DNA of 64,000 nt from DATFDN01 sp963767645 (GTDB taxonomy: Bacteria > Pseudomonadota > Alphaproteobacteria > Acetobacterales > Acetobacteraceae), in contig CAVYEW010000003.1 in assembly GCA_963767645.1 (NCBI GenBank), positions 1-64,000 of the forward strand, given 5' to 3'. This document shows positions 34,896 to 46,258 of the stretch, in pieces (position 1 is the stretch's first letter; every line of letters starts with the position of its first letter). The position numbers were made by a program, and so were the translations under genes. The notes beneath the pieces are model-generated. The model was given only the letters and a program-made list of their open reading frames with translations, searched no databases and had not been told where the DNA came from.

Positions 34896-36951
34896 CTATG
34901 GCCGGCCGCCGCTGTACTGCGGCAAGGTCGCGGGTAGCGTGTTGAAGCCCGCCGGCACGGAGGTGGTTATGTTCTGCCGCCGATCCTCCGGCGTCATGCC
35001 GATGGCCGCGCAGCCCTTTCCCGCGTAGTGCGGCAGCTTCGCGATCACATCCTCCGGGATCATCGCGTACTCGCCGGGCAAGGGCCGCAGCTCGCCGGTA
35101 ACGCGGCGTGGCTCGAAGGCGGAGAGCAGATCGTCGGTGGCAGGCGTGTTGATATCGCGCGGACCGAGGTGGTGCTGCACGAACCCGTTCGGCCCGTTGA
35201 ATTGCGGATCGGCGCCGGCCAGCAACGCCTGCTTCTCGTCCGGCAGGCTGGCGAGCGGCGGCAGGTCGAACAGCGCCTCGATCGTCTCCATGACCGCGTT
35301 GTGGTCGCCCTCGGCGTGCGAGACGACATGGGCGCGCGCAAAAGGCGACATGACGATCAGCGGGATGCGGATGCCGCGCGCCAGCGGGAGCCCGTCGGGA
35401 CCATAGGACAGGATGCGCGGCGGCACGTGGTCATAGAAACCGTCCGACTCGTCGTAGGTGATGACGATCATGCTCTGCGCCCACAACGCCGGGCGGCTCG
35501 CGACCGCATTGATCACACGCGCCGCCATCGTCTCGCTGATCTGGCGATCGCTGTAGGATGGGTGATCGTCGTTGCCGTCCTTGGTCGCGTCGATAGCGGC
35601 GATATCGGATTGCGTCAGCGCCGACCCGCTCGGGAAATTCGCGTTCTGGATTGGCGGCTTCTGGCCGGCGATGTTGCCGAACCCCCCACGGATGTAAAAC
35701 ACGCCGCCTTGCGGCAGCTTGCCGCCGTCGATGTCGGCGAAGAAGTCGCCCAGCCCGCGCAGCTTGCGCTGTTCGGCGGGGTTGTGTGCGAGATAGCCGA
35801 AATATTGCGGCGCGGCGTGATGGCTCACGTAGTCCGTATGCGTGGCCACGCCCGCGGGGTCGGTCGGTTCGTGGTCGTAGCCTTCCTCATACCAGCGCCA
35901 CGGGACCGGGCGGCCGTTCTTCGAGGCGATAAAGGGGATGTCCTGGCGCACATCGGCGAGGTCCGAGGCAGGCGCGCGGTCCGGCCTCATCGTCTCCTTG
36001 ATCCCGCGCGCCGCGAAGGTCAGGGGCAGCGTCGCGAAGGTAAGGTTTGATGCGATGTTGCCGTTCTTATAATCCTCCCGCCTGGAACCTTTCGGCTCGC
36101 GATCAGATGTCGTGGTATCGAACTGCGAGCCCCAGAACGGCTGCGGATCGTTGACCAGCGGTGGCCCTTGGGTGATTCCAAAATTTCTGTTCGCGTCGTA
36201 TGTCGTACCCTTCGTCCCATGTTTCACCCATTGTGTCTCGCCCGACTGCCCCGCGATCATGGCGATGGCGTTCGGCGTGGACGGCGTATCCTCGGTGGCG
36301 AAGATGTTGTCGAACAGCACGAACCGGTTGGCATAGTGCCAGAAGAATGGCATCGTATCGCAGTCGATGTAGCTCATCACCAGGCGCGCGAACTGAGTGC
36401 CCATAGCGGCACCGTTCGCGCCGCCCTTGGAGGCGAAGCGGCTGTATTCGTCACCGGCGAACCCGTCCATTGCCGGCAGGCCGTTGGTGACGTGCAGCTT
36501 TTTTGCCAGTCCGGCGTGGCTGTGATCCACGCTGTCGATGAAGGTTGAATTCTGCTCCGGGCCGATGCGAAACGGTGAGACCGTCACCTGCTTGCCGTCC
36601 GCGTCGGTATAGTGCTGCGTGAAGCCGCGGCGTGTGCGCGGCATCGCGCGGCGCGGTGCCGTCGGAGAACAGCCCGTTCGCGCCGGGAAAGGTGCCGAAC
36701 TCGTTGTCAAAGGAATGGTTTTCATTGAAAACCACAAAGACGTACTTCACCTTCGCCCGCAACGCCGCGATCAGCTGATCGCGCGACATCTGCGGTCCGC
36801 TCGCCGGGTCGCTGACATACGGCGCGATGGCGGGACCGGGATCGGGCTGCGGCGTGACCATCGGTGGGCTGCTGCCCTGTGCCCAGACCGGCTGCACGCC
36901 CGCCAGCAGGATGCCCGCCATCATCGCGCGCAAGCGCGGCGTCGATCCCAT
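34896..36951 (-). CDS. Phospholipase C-like phosphoesterase, one-base frame break
   Basis: Exported alkaline-phosphatase-superfamily phosphoesterase (acid phosphatase/phospholipase C family). GGAGG precedes the ATG at 36951; the signal peptide ends VWAQ. The first frame has VVFNENHSFDNEFGTFPGANG, the metal-binding N-terminal motif. The second carries DGFAGDEYSRF, FFWHYANRFVLFDNIF, the TPSTPNAIAMIAGQSG motif, VITYDESDGFYDHVPP and GDHNAVMETIEALF with the remaining metal ligands. One extra base near 36626-36627 explains the break: the repaired join reads AAHTPGFTQHYTD. It probably releases phosphate or headgroups in the periplasm. Confidence 0.85.
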
Positions 36952-37005
36952 ACGGTTTTCCTCCAATAACGACGATATTTCGATGATCTAGGCACGCGCC
37001 GCCCT

Positions 37006-39861
<2,856 letters not shown>

Positions 39862-39886
39862 ACGGCGGTCTGTCCCGATCCGAGTT

Positions 39887-39901
39887 GTTCCTGGGATGTT
39901 C
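39887..39901. promoter_or_regulatory. LexA (SOS) box
   Basis: GTTCctgggatGTTC is an exact match to the alphaproteobacterial direct-repeat LexA motif GTTC-N7-GTTC. It sits 26 bp before the uvrA ATG in the divergent uvrA/ssb intergenic region, so it should repress uvrA and possibly ssb. Confidence 0.85.
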
Positions 39902-40023
39902 GCGGTCTATATACTGCGGGAGTGGGCCGTGGAAGGGGATTTGCCGCGCACGGCACGCATACTAGGGGTATGTTAACCGCTCCTGGTGGCGAATAGAGCG
40001 GATTCGGACGGAGCGGGGACAGC

Positions 40024-40525
40024 ATGGCTGGCAGCGTGAACAAGGTCATCCTGGTGGGCAACCTGGGCAAGGACCCGGAGGTGCGGACCACGCAGGACGG
40101 CACCAAGATCGTCAACCTGACATTGGCGACCAGCGAGACCTGGAACGACCGCGCCTCGGGCGAGCGCAAGGAGCGGACCGAGTGGCACCGGGTGGTGATC
40201 TTCAACGACCGCGTCGCCGACATCGCCGAGCGGTTCCTGCGCAAGGGCCGCAAGGTCTATGTCGAAGGGTCGCTCCAGACCCGCAAGTGGACCGACCAGT
40301 CGGGGCAGGAGAAATACACGACCGAGGTGGTGATCGGGCGGTTCAAGGGCGAGCTGACCTTGATCGACAGCAATCGCGGCGAGGAAGGCGGGATGGGTGA
40401 AGGGTCGGGCGGCGGTGGTTTCCGCGACCGCGCCCCGGCTTCCCGGCCGGCATCTGGCGGGCGGGGCAGCCCCGTCGTGGGAGGCGCCGAAGGGCGGGGA
40501 TCTGGATGATGAGATCCCGTTCTAG
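40024..40525 (+). CDS. ssb: Single-stranded DNA-binding protein, one-base frame break near C-terminus
   Basis: OB-fold SSB. N-terminus AGSVNKVILVGNLGKDPEVRTTQDG, then the conserved TEWHRVVIFNDRVADIAERFLRKGRKVYVEGSLQTRKWTD-type core (given here only in outline) and a Gly-rich linker. The uninterrupted frame ends at 40509 in a non-native tail. In the next frame the sequence reads APKGG-DLDDEIPF and stops at 40523-40525: the canonical acidic tip that binds replication partners. One surplus G in the GGG at 40459-40461 restores a 166-residue SSB. Because that tip is essential in bacteria, a sequence error is the likeliest cause. Confidence 0.93.
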
Positions 40526-40697
40526 GGGTGAAGGCGTCGACCCTGCCGCTGATCCGGTTCTGGCGCGCTTTCGCACGGCGATCGACGCCGCTTATGGCGA
40601 GCGGGTTGAACGCGTGGTGCTGTTCGGCTCACGGGCGCGGGGGGATCATCGGGAGGGAATTTCCGACTACGACGTGGCGGTGTTTCTGAGAGATTAG
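40506..40697 (+). pseudogene. Truncated nucleotidyltransferase (MNT-like) domain
   Basis: 63 codons carrying the start of a minimal nucleotidyltransferase: VERVVLFGSRARGDHREGISDYDVAVFLRD, which includes the GS-x-ARG motif and the D-x-D metal site (DYD). Full-length MntA-type proteins run about 100-150 residues; here a TAG follows immediately after FLRD. No clear continuation was found in the next ~140 bp, and no HEPN partner gene is visible. Its start overlaps the end of ssb. It is probably a remnant of an MNT/HEPN module, though a short functional protein cannot be excluded. Confidence 0.5.
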
Positions 40698-40838
40698 GCG
40701 GTCGCTCTGGGACGAGCAAGAACTTCCCTCCGCCAGCGGCTGGACCGACGGCTTATGCCCGAAACTGCCGGCTTTAGAGTGGGTAGTCTCCGCCGAACTC
40801 CCATATGGCGATCAGCCGAACGCCTCGGAGTTCGTTCA

Positions 40839-41180
40839 ATGCGCAGGGTTGCGCTAGCAGTCGCCATTCTCTCGACAGTCGGCAGCGGGACCGCTCTGGC
40901 GGGAAGGGACCCGCTGCGCTGCGGTTGGCACAGCAGCTACCGCGACTACGTCGAGGCGCAGCGGGCCTTGGCCTCCGGCCATGCCATCGCGACACCGGCC
41001 GCGGCGACCGGGCGGATGGAGGCCGATGGGTTCTCGCAGCTCACCGGCCTCTATCAGGATGGCGTTGGCGTCTGGCACGCCTGGGGGATCAAGCAGGGGA
41101 TGCGCCAGGCCATCGCCCTCAACCCGAACGGCAACATGGCGGTCGGCTATCGGAACATCTACATGGACTGCCGGGGCTAG
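40839..41180 (+). CDS. Small secreted hypothetical protein
   Basis: 113 residues beginning MRRVALAVAILSTVGSGTALA, a clear signal peptide. The mature ~90 residues contain two cysteines (DPLRCGWH and YMDCRG at the very end), likely a disulfide, with repeated aromatic/Gly motifs (YQDGVGVWHAWGIKQGM). Not recognised as a named family. It is three bases upstream of the next gene's ATG, the first member of a same-strand run with a 351-aa protein, a selenoprotein and an MFS transporter. Confidence 0.55.
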   Translation: MRRVALAVAILSTVGSGTALAGRDPLRCGWHSSYRDYVEAQRALASGHAIATPAAATGRMEADGFSQLTGLYQDGVGVWHAWGIKQGMRQAIALNPNGNMAVGYRNIYMDCRG

Positions 41181-41183
41181 CCC

Positions 41184-42239
41184 ATGCACCTCGCCTCCAG
41201 GACCTACGAGGTCGACGACATCTGGGCCGCCCAGGAACTCTATCACGCCAACGGCTGGACCGACGGGCTGCCGATTGTCCCACCAACACCTGATTCCGTC
41301 GCCGCCTGCCTCGACTGGGCGATGACCCCGCCCGACCATCTGCTCGGCGTCGAGCCAGTGCGCGGCGTGGCGATCACGGCGGAAAAGCTCGCCGTCAACG
41401 CCGTCATGGCGGGCTGCCTGCCCATGCACTTCCCCGTGGTCCTCACCGCCTTCGCGGCGATGCTGCGCGAGGAGTTCCTGCTGCACGGCGCCACCGCGTC
41501 CACCGGCGGCTGCGCCGTCCTCGTGGTGCTGAACGGCCCCATCCGCCGGGAACTCGGCGCCAATGGCACGTTCAATGCGCTCGGCAACAGCGATCGCGCC
41601 ACAGCAGTCATCGGCCGCGCCTTGCGCCTCGCCCTCATCAACATCCTGGAGGTGCGCCCCGGCGGCATCGACCGCTCCACGATCGGCCATCCCGGCAAGT
41701 TCAGCTACTGCCTCGCCGAGGACGAGGAGGATACTACCTGGCTGCCGCTCTCCGGGCAGCGCGGGCTGCCGCCGGAGGTTTCCGCCGTCACCGTCATGGC
41801 GGCCGGCGCGCCGCGGCAGATCATGAACGAATGGACGACGCGGCCAGAGGACATCCTGGAGACCTTCGCTGCGGAGATGCGCGCCAACATGCGGCACTAT
41901 TCGATCTACGGCGGCAACTACGCCCTCGTCATCCCCAAGCAGCTGCGCGAGCATCTGCAAGCCGCCGGCTGGAGCAAGACCGACATCGCCGCCTTCATCC
42001 ATGAGCGGGCGCGCGTCTATCGCCGCGAATGGGACGATGTCGGCAAGGGCGCGGTGGTGCGCGATCGCGGCGACAGCCTCTATCCGGCGCTGGAGGCACC
42101 AGATCAGCTTCTGGTCGTCGCCGCCGGCGGTCCCGCCGGCGGCTTCGGCGCGGTGATCCCGCCTTGGCTCGGCGGCAAGAGCCGCGCCGTCACCCTGCCC
42201 ATCGGCGCCTGTGTTGACTGCGAACCGCCCAAGCGGTGA
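41184..42239 (+). CDS. Uncharacterised protein preceding UGSC selenoprotein
   Basis: 351 residues, no signal peptide or TM helix evident. Recognisable blocks: YHANGWTDGLPIVPPTPDSV near the N-terminus, ATASTGGCAVLVVLNGPIRR, NALGNSDRATAVIGRALRLA, IDRSTIGHPGKFSYC and MRHYSIYGGNYALVI. Cysteines include AGCLPMH, TGGCAV, FSYCLAE and a C-terminal CVDC (C-x2-C). I do not recognise an established function. The selenoprotein gene begins 27 bp downstream on the same strand, so the two are probably cotranscribed. The CxxC near its end could be a redox partner of the UxxC motif, which is inference only. Confidence 0.7.
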   Translation: MHLASRTYEVDDIWAAQELYHANGWTDGLPIVPPTPDSVAACLDWAMTPPDHLLGVEPVRGVAITAEKLAVNAVMAGCLPMHFPVVLTAFAAMLREEFLLHGATASTGGCAVLVVLNGPIRRELGANGTFNALGNSDRATAVIGRALRLALINILEVRPGGIDRSTIGHPGKFSYCLAEDEEDTTWLPLSGQRGLPPEVSAVTVMAAGAPRQIMNEWTTRPEDILETFAAEMRANMRHYSIYGGNYALVIPKQLREHLQAAGWSKTDIAAFIHERARVYRREWDDVGKGAVVRDRGDSLYPALEAPDQLLVVAAGGPAGGFGAVIPPWLGGKSRAVTLPIGACVDCEPPKR

Positions 42240-42266
42240 AGCTGCGCGTCCGTCCAGGGGCACGCC

Positions 42267-42791
42267 ATGGCTCTCCAGGTTCTCGATCCCACCAACGAAA
42301 CCGCGCCGCCCCTCGGTCAGCCGGCACCGCGCCCCGCCGCGCTCGCCGGCAAGACCATCGGATTCATCTCGAACGGCAAGGAAGGCACCAGGGGCTTCTT
42401 CGCGCATCTCGACCGAATGCTGCGCGACGAGTTCGGCGTCGCCACCGTCATCATGCGCGTCAAGTCCAACTTCAGCGCGCCGGCCGACCCGCCCATCCTG
42501 GACGAGGCCAGGGGCTGGGACGCCGTCATCACCGGGATCGGCGACTGAGGCAGTTGCTCGTCGTGCAGTTTGCATGACGCACTCGCCGCCGAGCGCCTCG
42601 GCATCCCCGCGCTCGCCGTGATGACCGCGCGCTTCGCCAGCGCCGCCGAGCTGATGGCCCGCGTGCTCGGCTTTCCGGGCTATGCCTTCGCCACCATCCC
42701 GCACCCGATCAGCAGCGCCGGCGACGACGGCCTGCGCGAACGGGCCGAGGCCGCGATCGCCCAGGCCCGCCATCTGCTGCTTCGTGCCTAG
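42267..42791 (+). CDS. UGSC family selenoprotein (in-frame TGA read as Sec)
   Basis: One frame runs from ATG 42267 to TAG 42791 through a single TGA at 42546-42548. Reading that codon as selenocysteine gives 174 residues with ITGIGD-U-GSCSSCSLHDAL, so U94, C97 and C100 form a UxxC-xx-C motif. Both sides are coding-like: upstream VLDPTNETAPP and KTIGFISNGKEG, downstream ERLGIPALAVMTARF and PGYAFATIPHPIS. This layout is that of the bacterial UGSC (seleno)protein family, whose Cys homologues carry Cys at the U position. A SECIS-like hairpin follows the TGA. The protein is cytoplasmic with a presumed redox role; its substrate is unknown. Ordinary callers would split it into two fragments. Confidence 0.88.
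42560..42578 (+). promoter_or_regulatory. SECIS-like hairpin
   Basis: GTCGTGC (42560-42566) pairs with GCATGAC (42572-42578), seven pairs with one G-U, closing a five-base loop AGTTT (42567-42571). The stem begins 11 bases after the TGA. Counting the U of UGA as 1, the loop G and U are at 23 and 24, the positions that SelB contacts in the E. coli fdhF element as I recall it. It lies within the selenoprotein coding frame, as bacterial SECIS elements do. Confidence 0.7.
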
Positions 42792-42827
42792 ACCCGCGCG
42801 AAGCCCCGCCCTATCCCTGCACCGATC

Positions 42828-44297
42828 ATGCCCGAAGCGCCTCTAGCGGTCGCGCCTACCCGGCGCGCGCCCATCCTCGCCGCCTGTCTCCTGGCGACGT
42901 TCATGCCCGCCGTGGAGAGCACGATCGTCGCCACCGCCATGCCGACCATCGTCGCGGACCTGGGCGGCTTCGGGCTGTTCTCATGGGTGTTCACCATCTA
43001 CCTGCTGACCCAGGCGGTCAGCATCCCGCTCTACGGCCGCCTCGCCGACATCCACGGGCGCAAGCCGGTCTTCTTCGTCGGCGCCCTGCTGTTCCTGGCC
43101 GGCTCGCTGCTGGCCGGCTTCTCCCGAGGCATGGTGCCGCTGATCCTGTTCCGCGCCGTCCAGGGTATCGGCGCCGGCGGGGTGATGCCGATCGCCGCGA
43201 CCATCCTGGGCGACATCTATACGCCGGCCGAGCGGGCGCATGTGCAGGGCCTGGTGTCCACCGTGTTCGGCGTCTCCGCCGTGATCGGACCGTCGCTGGG
43301 CGCCTTCCTGATCGAACGGCTGAGCTGGCCGGTCGTGTTCTGGGTCAACCTGCCGATCGGCGCCGCCACTCTGCTCATGCTCGGGCTGTTCCTGCATGAG
43401 CAGGTGGAGAAGCGCCGGCACCGCCTCGACCTCACCGGTTCGCTGCTGCTGCTCGCCGCGGTCGGCGGGCTGATGCTGGCGCTGGTGCAGGGCACGGCAT
43501 TGTCCCTGCCCGCCTGGTGGGCGGCGCTCGGCGGCGGTCTCGTCGCCGCCGTGGCGCTGCTGGCGCATGAGAGCACGATACGGGAGCCCATGCTGCCGCT
43601 CGAGCTGTGGCGCAATCCGGTCATTGTCGCGGGAAGCCTGGGGAACTGCGCCACCGGGGCGGTGATGATGGGCGTCTCCGCCTTCCTGCCGACCTACGTT
43701 CAGGGCGCCATGGGGCGCAGCCCCGGTGCCGGCGGGCTGGTGCTCGGCGCCATGTCGGTGAGCTGGGCGTTCGCCTCCCTCCTGGGCGGGCGGATCATGC
43801 TGCGCACCTCCTACCGCGCCACCGCACTGCTCGGCGGGGCGGCGCTGCTCGCCGGCTGCGCGATGCTGCTCGCGCTCACCCCGGCGCGCGGCCCGCTCTG
43901 GGCGGCCACCGGGTCTTTCGTCATCGGCATCGGCATGGGCTTCTGCAGCACCACCTTCATCGTCTCGATCCAGGCGGCGGTGCCGTGGGCCAAGCGCGGC
44001 GCGGCGACCTCCTCGGCCATGTTCCTGCGCTTCGTCGGCCAAGCGCTGGGCGCGGCCGGGTGCGGGGCGGTGCTGAACGCCACGCTGCACGCCGGGAACC
44101 CGGCGGTCGCGCGTCTCGCCGACCGCGTGCTGGACCCGGTGCAGCGCGCCAACATGGCACAGGGCGAGGTGGCGCAGGTCGTCTTCCTGCTCGCGCACGG
44201 GCTGCACAACGCCTATCTCCTGGCCACGGCGCTCGCGGTCGCCGCCCTGGCAACCGCGTGGCTGATTCCGCGCCGGCTCAGCCCGCGCCGACCCTGA
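42828..44297 (+). CDS. MFS transporter, DHA2-like 14-TM drug exporter
   Basis: 489 residues, about 14 TM helices. N-terminal motif FMPAVESTIVATAMPTIVADLGGF; motif A LYGRLADIHGRKPVFF; RAVQGIGAGGVMPIAATILGDI; motif C IGPSLGAFLIERLSWPVVFWVNLP. These mark a DHA2-type multidrug/proton antiporter. It follows the selenoprotein stop by 36 bp on the same strand and may share its transcript, which would link the redox proteins to export of a small molecule. The 3' end overlaps the convergent cupin gene by 20 bp. Confidence 0.9.
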   Translation: MPEAPLAVAPTRRAPILAACLLATFMPAVESTIVATAMPTIVADLGGFGLFSWVFTIYLLTQAVSIPLYGRLADIHGRKPVFFVGALLFLAGSLLAGFSRGMVPLILFRAVQGIGAGGVMPIAATILGDIYTPAERAHVQGLVSTVFGVSAVIGPSLGAFLIERLSWPVVFWVNLPIGAATLLMLGLFLHEQVEKRRHRLDLTGSLLLLAAVGGLMLALVQGTALSLPAWWAALGGGLVAAVALLAHESTIREPMLPLELWRNPVIVAGSLGNCATGAVMMGVSAFLPTYVQGAMGRSPGAGGLVLGAMSVSWAFASLLGGRIMLRTSYRATALLGGAALLAGCAMLLALTPARGPLWAATGSFVIGIGMGFCSTTFIVSIQAAVPWAKRGAATSSAMFLRFVGQALGAAGCGAVLNATLHAGNPAVARLADRVLDPVQRANMAQGEVAQVVFLLAHGLHNAYLLATALAVAALATAWLIPRRLSPRRP

Positions 44298-44797
44298 CCC
44301 TTCCCCACAGCCGGGCTAGCGCGCCATCCCCGCCGGACACCGGATCGGGCACATGCAGCGAGACATCGGCGATGTTGCGGCGCACTTCGCGCGATCTCCT
44401 CCGGGCGGCCGCGCCTGGTGTCCAGCCGGGCTGCCATGCCTTGCGGATAGGCGCCGACGATCAGCAAGTCGGGCGAGGCCTCCTGCCGGCAATGGCCGAC
44501 CCCGGCCGGCAGCACCACTACATCGCCGCCCCATACCTCCAGGCTTTGCCCGTTCGGGCCGCCGAACAGCACGCGCGCATGGCCGCGCGCCACGCCGAGC
44601 GCTTCGTGCGCGGTGCTGTGGAAGTGGTGGAACAGATGCACCCCGTCGCGCCATGCCGGCGGCCAGCCATGCTCGTCGAATATGCGCTCGATCGCATCCG
44701 GATCGGCCGGCACCGCCCGGCGATAGACCAGCAGCGGCAGCCTGGAGTTCGGGATCGCGCCGTCCTCGGCGAAGGTGAAGGTCTCGGGCTCGGTCAT
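44278..44797 (-). CDS. Cupin domain protein, one-base frame break
   Basis: The start at 44797 follows GGAGGT-like bases. The cupin core is readable: LFHHFHSTAHEALGVARGHARVLFGG (first histidine-containing motif) and GDVVVLPAGVGHCRQEASPDLLIVGAYP (second motif). After ARLDTRRGRPEEI the correct tail is one frame over (REVRRNIADVSLHVPDPVSG, ending LWGRVRVGAG) with a stop at 44278-44280; one extra base near 44389-44394 accounts for this. Repaired length is 172 residues, usual for this sugar-type cupin group. Substrate unknown. Confidence 0.75.
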
Positions 44798-44813
44798 GGC
44801 GTACCTCCTGGCG

Positions 44814-45857
44814 CTATAACGCCGGCGCCGGCGTCGCCGTGCCGGCCTCGTCTTCCTCTTCCTCATCGTAGCCCAGCAGGCGCAGCGCCCGTCCCTTGAT
44901 GCCGCGCGCCGATACGGCGTGGATCAGCGCCTCCTCGCGGCCGTGCGTGACCCAGGTCTCGGGGGCGCAAGTCTCGTCGATGGTGGCGTTCAGCTCGTCC
45001 CAGTCGGCATGGTCGGAGATCACCAGCGGCAGCTCTACACCGCGCGCCCGCGCCCGCTGGCGCACCCGCATCCAGCCGGAGGCGAGTGCCACCACCGGAT
45101 CGGCCAGCCGCCGCGCCCACCGGTCGGCGACGGCGCTCGGCGGGGCGAGCACGACCGCGCCGGCGAGCTCCGCCTTGGCGGCGGCGGTGGCGGCGCGCAG
45201 CTCGCCCAGCCGCACGCCCCGCGCCTCGTAGACGCGGCAGAGCGGCAGCAGCGCGCCATGCAGCCAGATCGGGCCGTCCCAGCCCGCCTGCCGCAGCAGC
45301 GCGATCACCCGCTGGCACTTGCCGAGCGCGTAGCAGCCGATGAGGTGCGTGCGTTCGGGAAACAGCGACAGGCTGGCCAGCAGGCGCGCGATCTCGTGCT
45401 CCGGTGCGGGGTGACGGAACACCGGCAGGCCGAATGTCGCCTCGGTCACGAAGACGTCGCACGGGACAGGGACAAAGCCGAGACAGGTCGGGTCCGGCCG
45501 GCGCTTGTAGTCGCCGCTGACCACCACGCGGCAGCCGCCATGCTCCATCACCACCTGCGCGCTGCCCAGCACATGCCCCGCCGGCTCCAGCCGCAGCCGC
45601 ACCCCGCCCACCTGGAGGGATTCGCCCCAGCCGAGCGCCTGGGTGGTCCGTCCCGTGCCCTCGCCCAGCCGAGCCTCCATCAGCGCGAGGGTGTCGGCGC
45701 TGGCCAGCACATGGGCGTGGCCGGGGCGGGCGTGGTCGGAATGGGCGTGGGTGATCACCGCGCGATCCACCGGGCGGGTCGGATCGACGAAGAAGCCGCC
45801 CGGCTCGCAGAACAGCCCCTGCGGCAGCACCTTCAGCCAGGCGGCGGGATTGGGCAT
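44814..45857 (-). CDS. Ligase-associated DNA exonuclease (MBL/beta-CASP-like)
   Basis: 347-residue metallo-beta-lactamase nuclease of the group annotated as ligase-associated DNA exonuclease. Motif I/II ITHAHSDHARPGH, motif III PAGHVLGSAQV, motif IV VSGDYKRRPDP, and later ISDHADWDEL and WVTHGREE, which supply the beta-CASP-type His. In many Proteobacteria this gene is next to an ATP-dependent DNA ligase and an Lhr-like helicase, forming a repair cassette. Here neither neighbour is present, so the exonuclease is separated from its usual partners. The cupin gene start is 17 bp downstream. Confidence 0.88.
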   Translation of the reverse strand: MPNPAAWLKVLPQGLFCEPGGFFVDPTRPVDRAVITHAHSDHARPGHAHVLASADTLALMEARLGEGTGRTTQALGWGESLQVGGVRLRLEPAGHVLGSAQVVMEHGGCRVVVSGDYKRRPDPTCLGFVPVPCDVFVTEATFGLPVFRHPAPEHEIARLLASLSLFPERTHLIGCYALGKCQRVIALLRQAGWDGPIWLHGALLPLCRVYEARGVRLGELRAATAAAKAELAGAVVLAPPSAVADRWARRLADPVVALASGWMRVRQRARARGVELPLVISDHADWDELNATIDETCAPETWVTHGREEALIHAVSARGIKGRALRLLGYDEEEEDEAGTATPAPAL

Positions 45858-45865
45858 GTCCGGGT

Positions 45866-46258
45866 TCAGGCCACCATCAGCCCGAGATGACGCTGCATCG
45901 GGGCGAAGACCCGGCCGTCGTGGAGCAGTTCATGGCCGTGGCGGATGCAGTAGGTGCCGATCACCATGTCGATCCCCGTCCGGATCGTGAATCCCAAGCC
46001 GCGGAGAATACGGTAATTCCGCGCGGCCTCCTCCGCGAGCGACGGGTCCATCAACGGCACGGTCTGGAATGCGCCCATCTCTCGCCGCAGACGGAGGGCT
46101 TGGGCTTCGTCGCGCGCACCCATCATCACTTCCATCAGGATCAGGTCGCCAACGATGATGTGCTCGTACGCCGGATCGAGGCCGTGCAGCTTGCGGACGG
46201 AAGCGGTCTTTGCTCCCCGGAGATTGGCAATCCAGACGGAGCTATCCACGAGGATCAT
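45866..46258 (-). CDS. vapC: VapC family PIN-domain toxin
   Basis: 130 residues. A PIN ribonuclease: N-terminal VDSSVWIANLRG (first Asp), GDLILMEVMMGARDEAQA (the conserved Glu), the IRTGIDMVIGTYCIRHGHELLHDGR segment with the third and fourth acidic residues. Intact and of usual length. Its ATG overlaps the antitoxin's TGA in an ATGA (46255-46258), the classical translational coupling of vapBC pairs. It degrades RNA, often tRNA or rRNA, when not neutralised. Confidence 0.93.
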   Translation of the reverse strand: MILVDSSVWIANLRGAKTASVRKLHGLDPAYEHIIVGDLILMEVMMGARDEAQALRLRREMGAFQTVPLMDPSLAEEAARNYRILRGLGFTIRTGIDMVIGTYCIRHGHELLHDGRVFAPMQRHLGLMVA

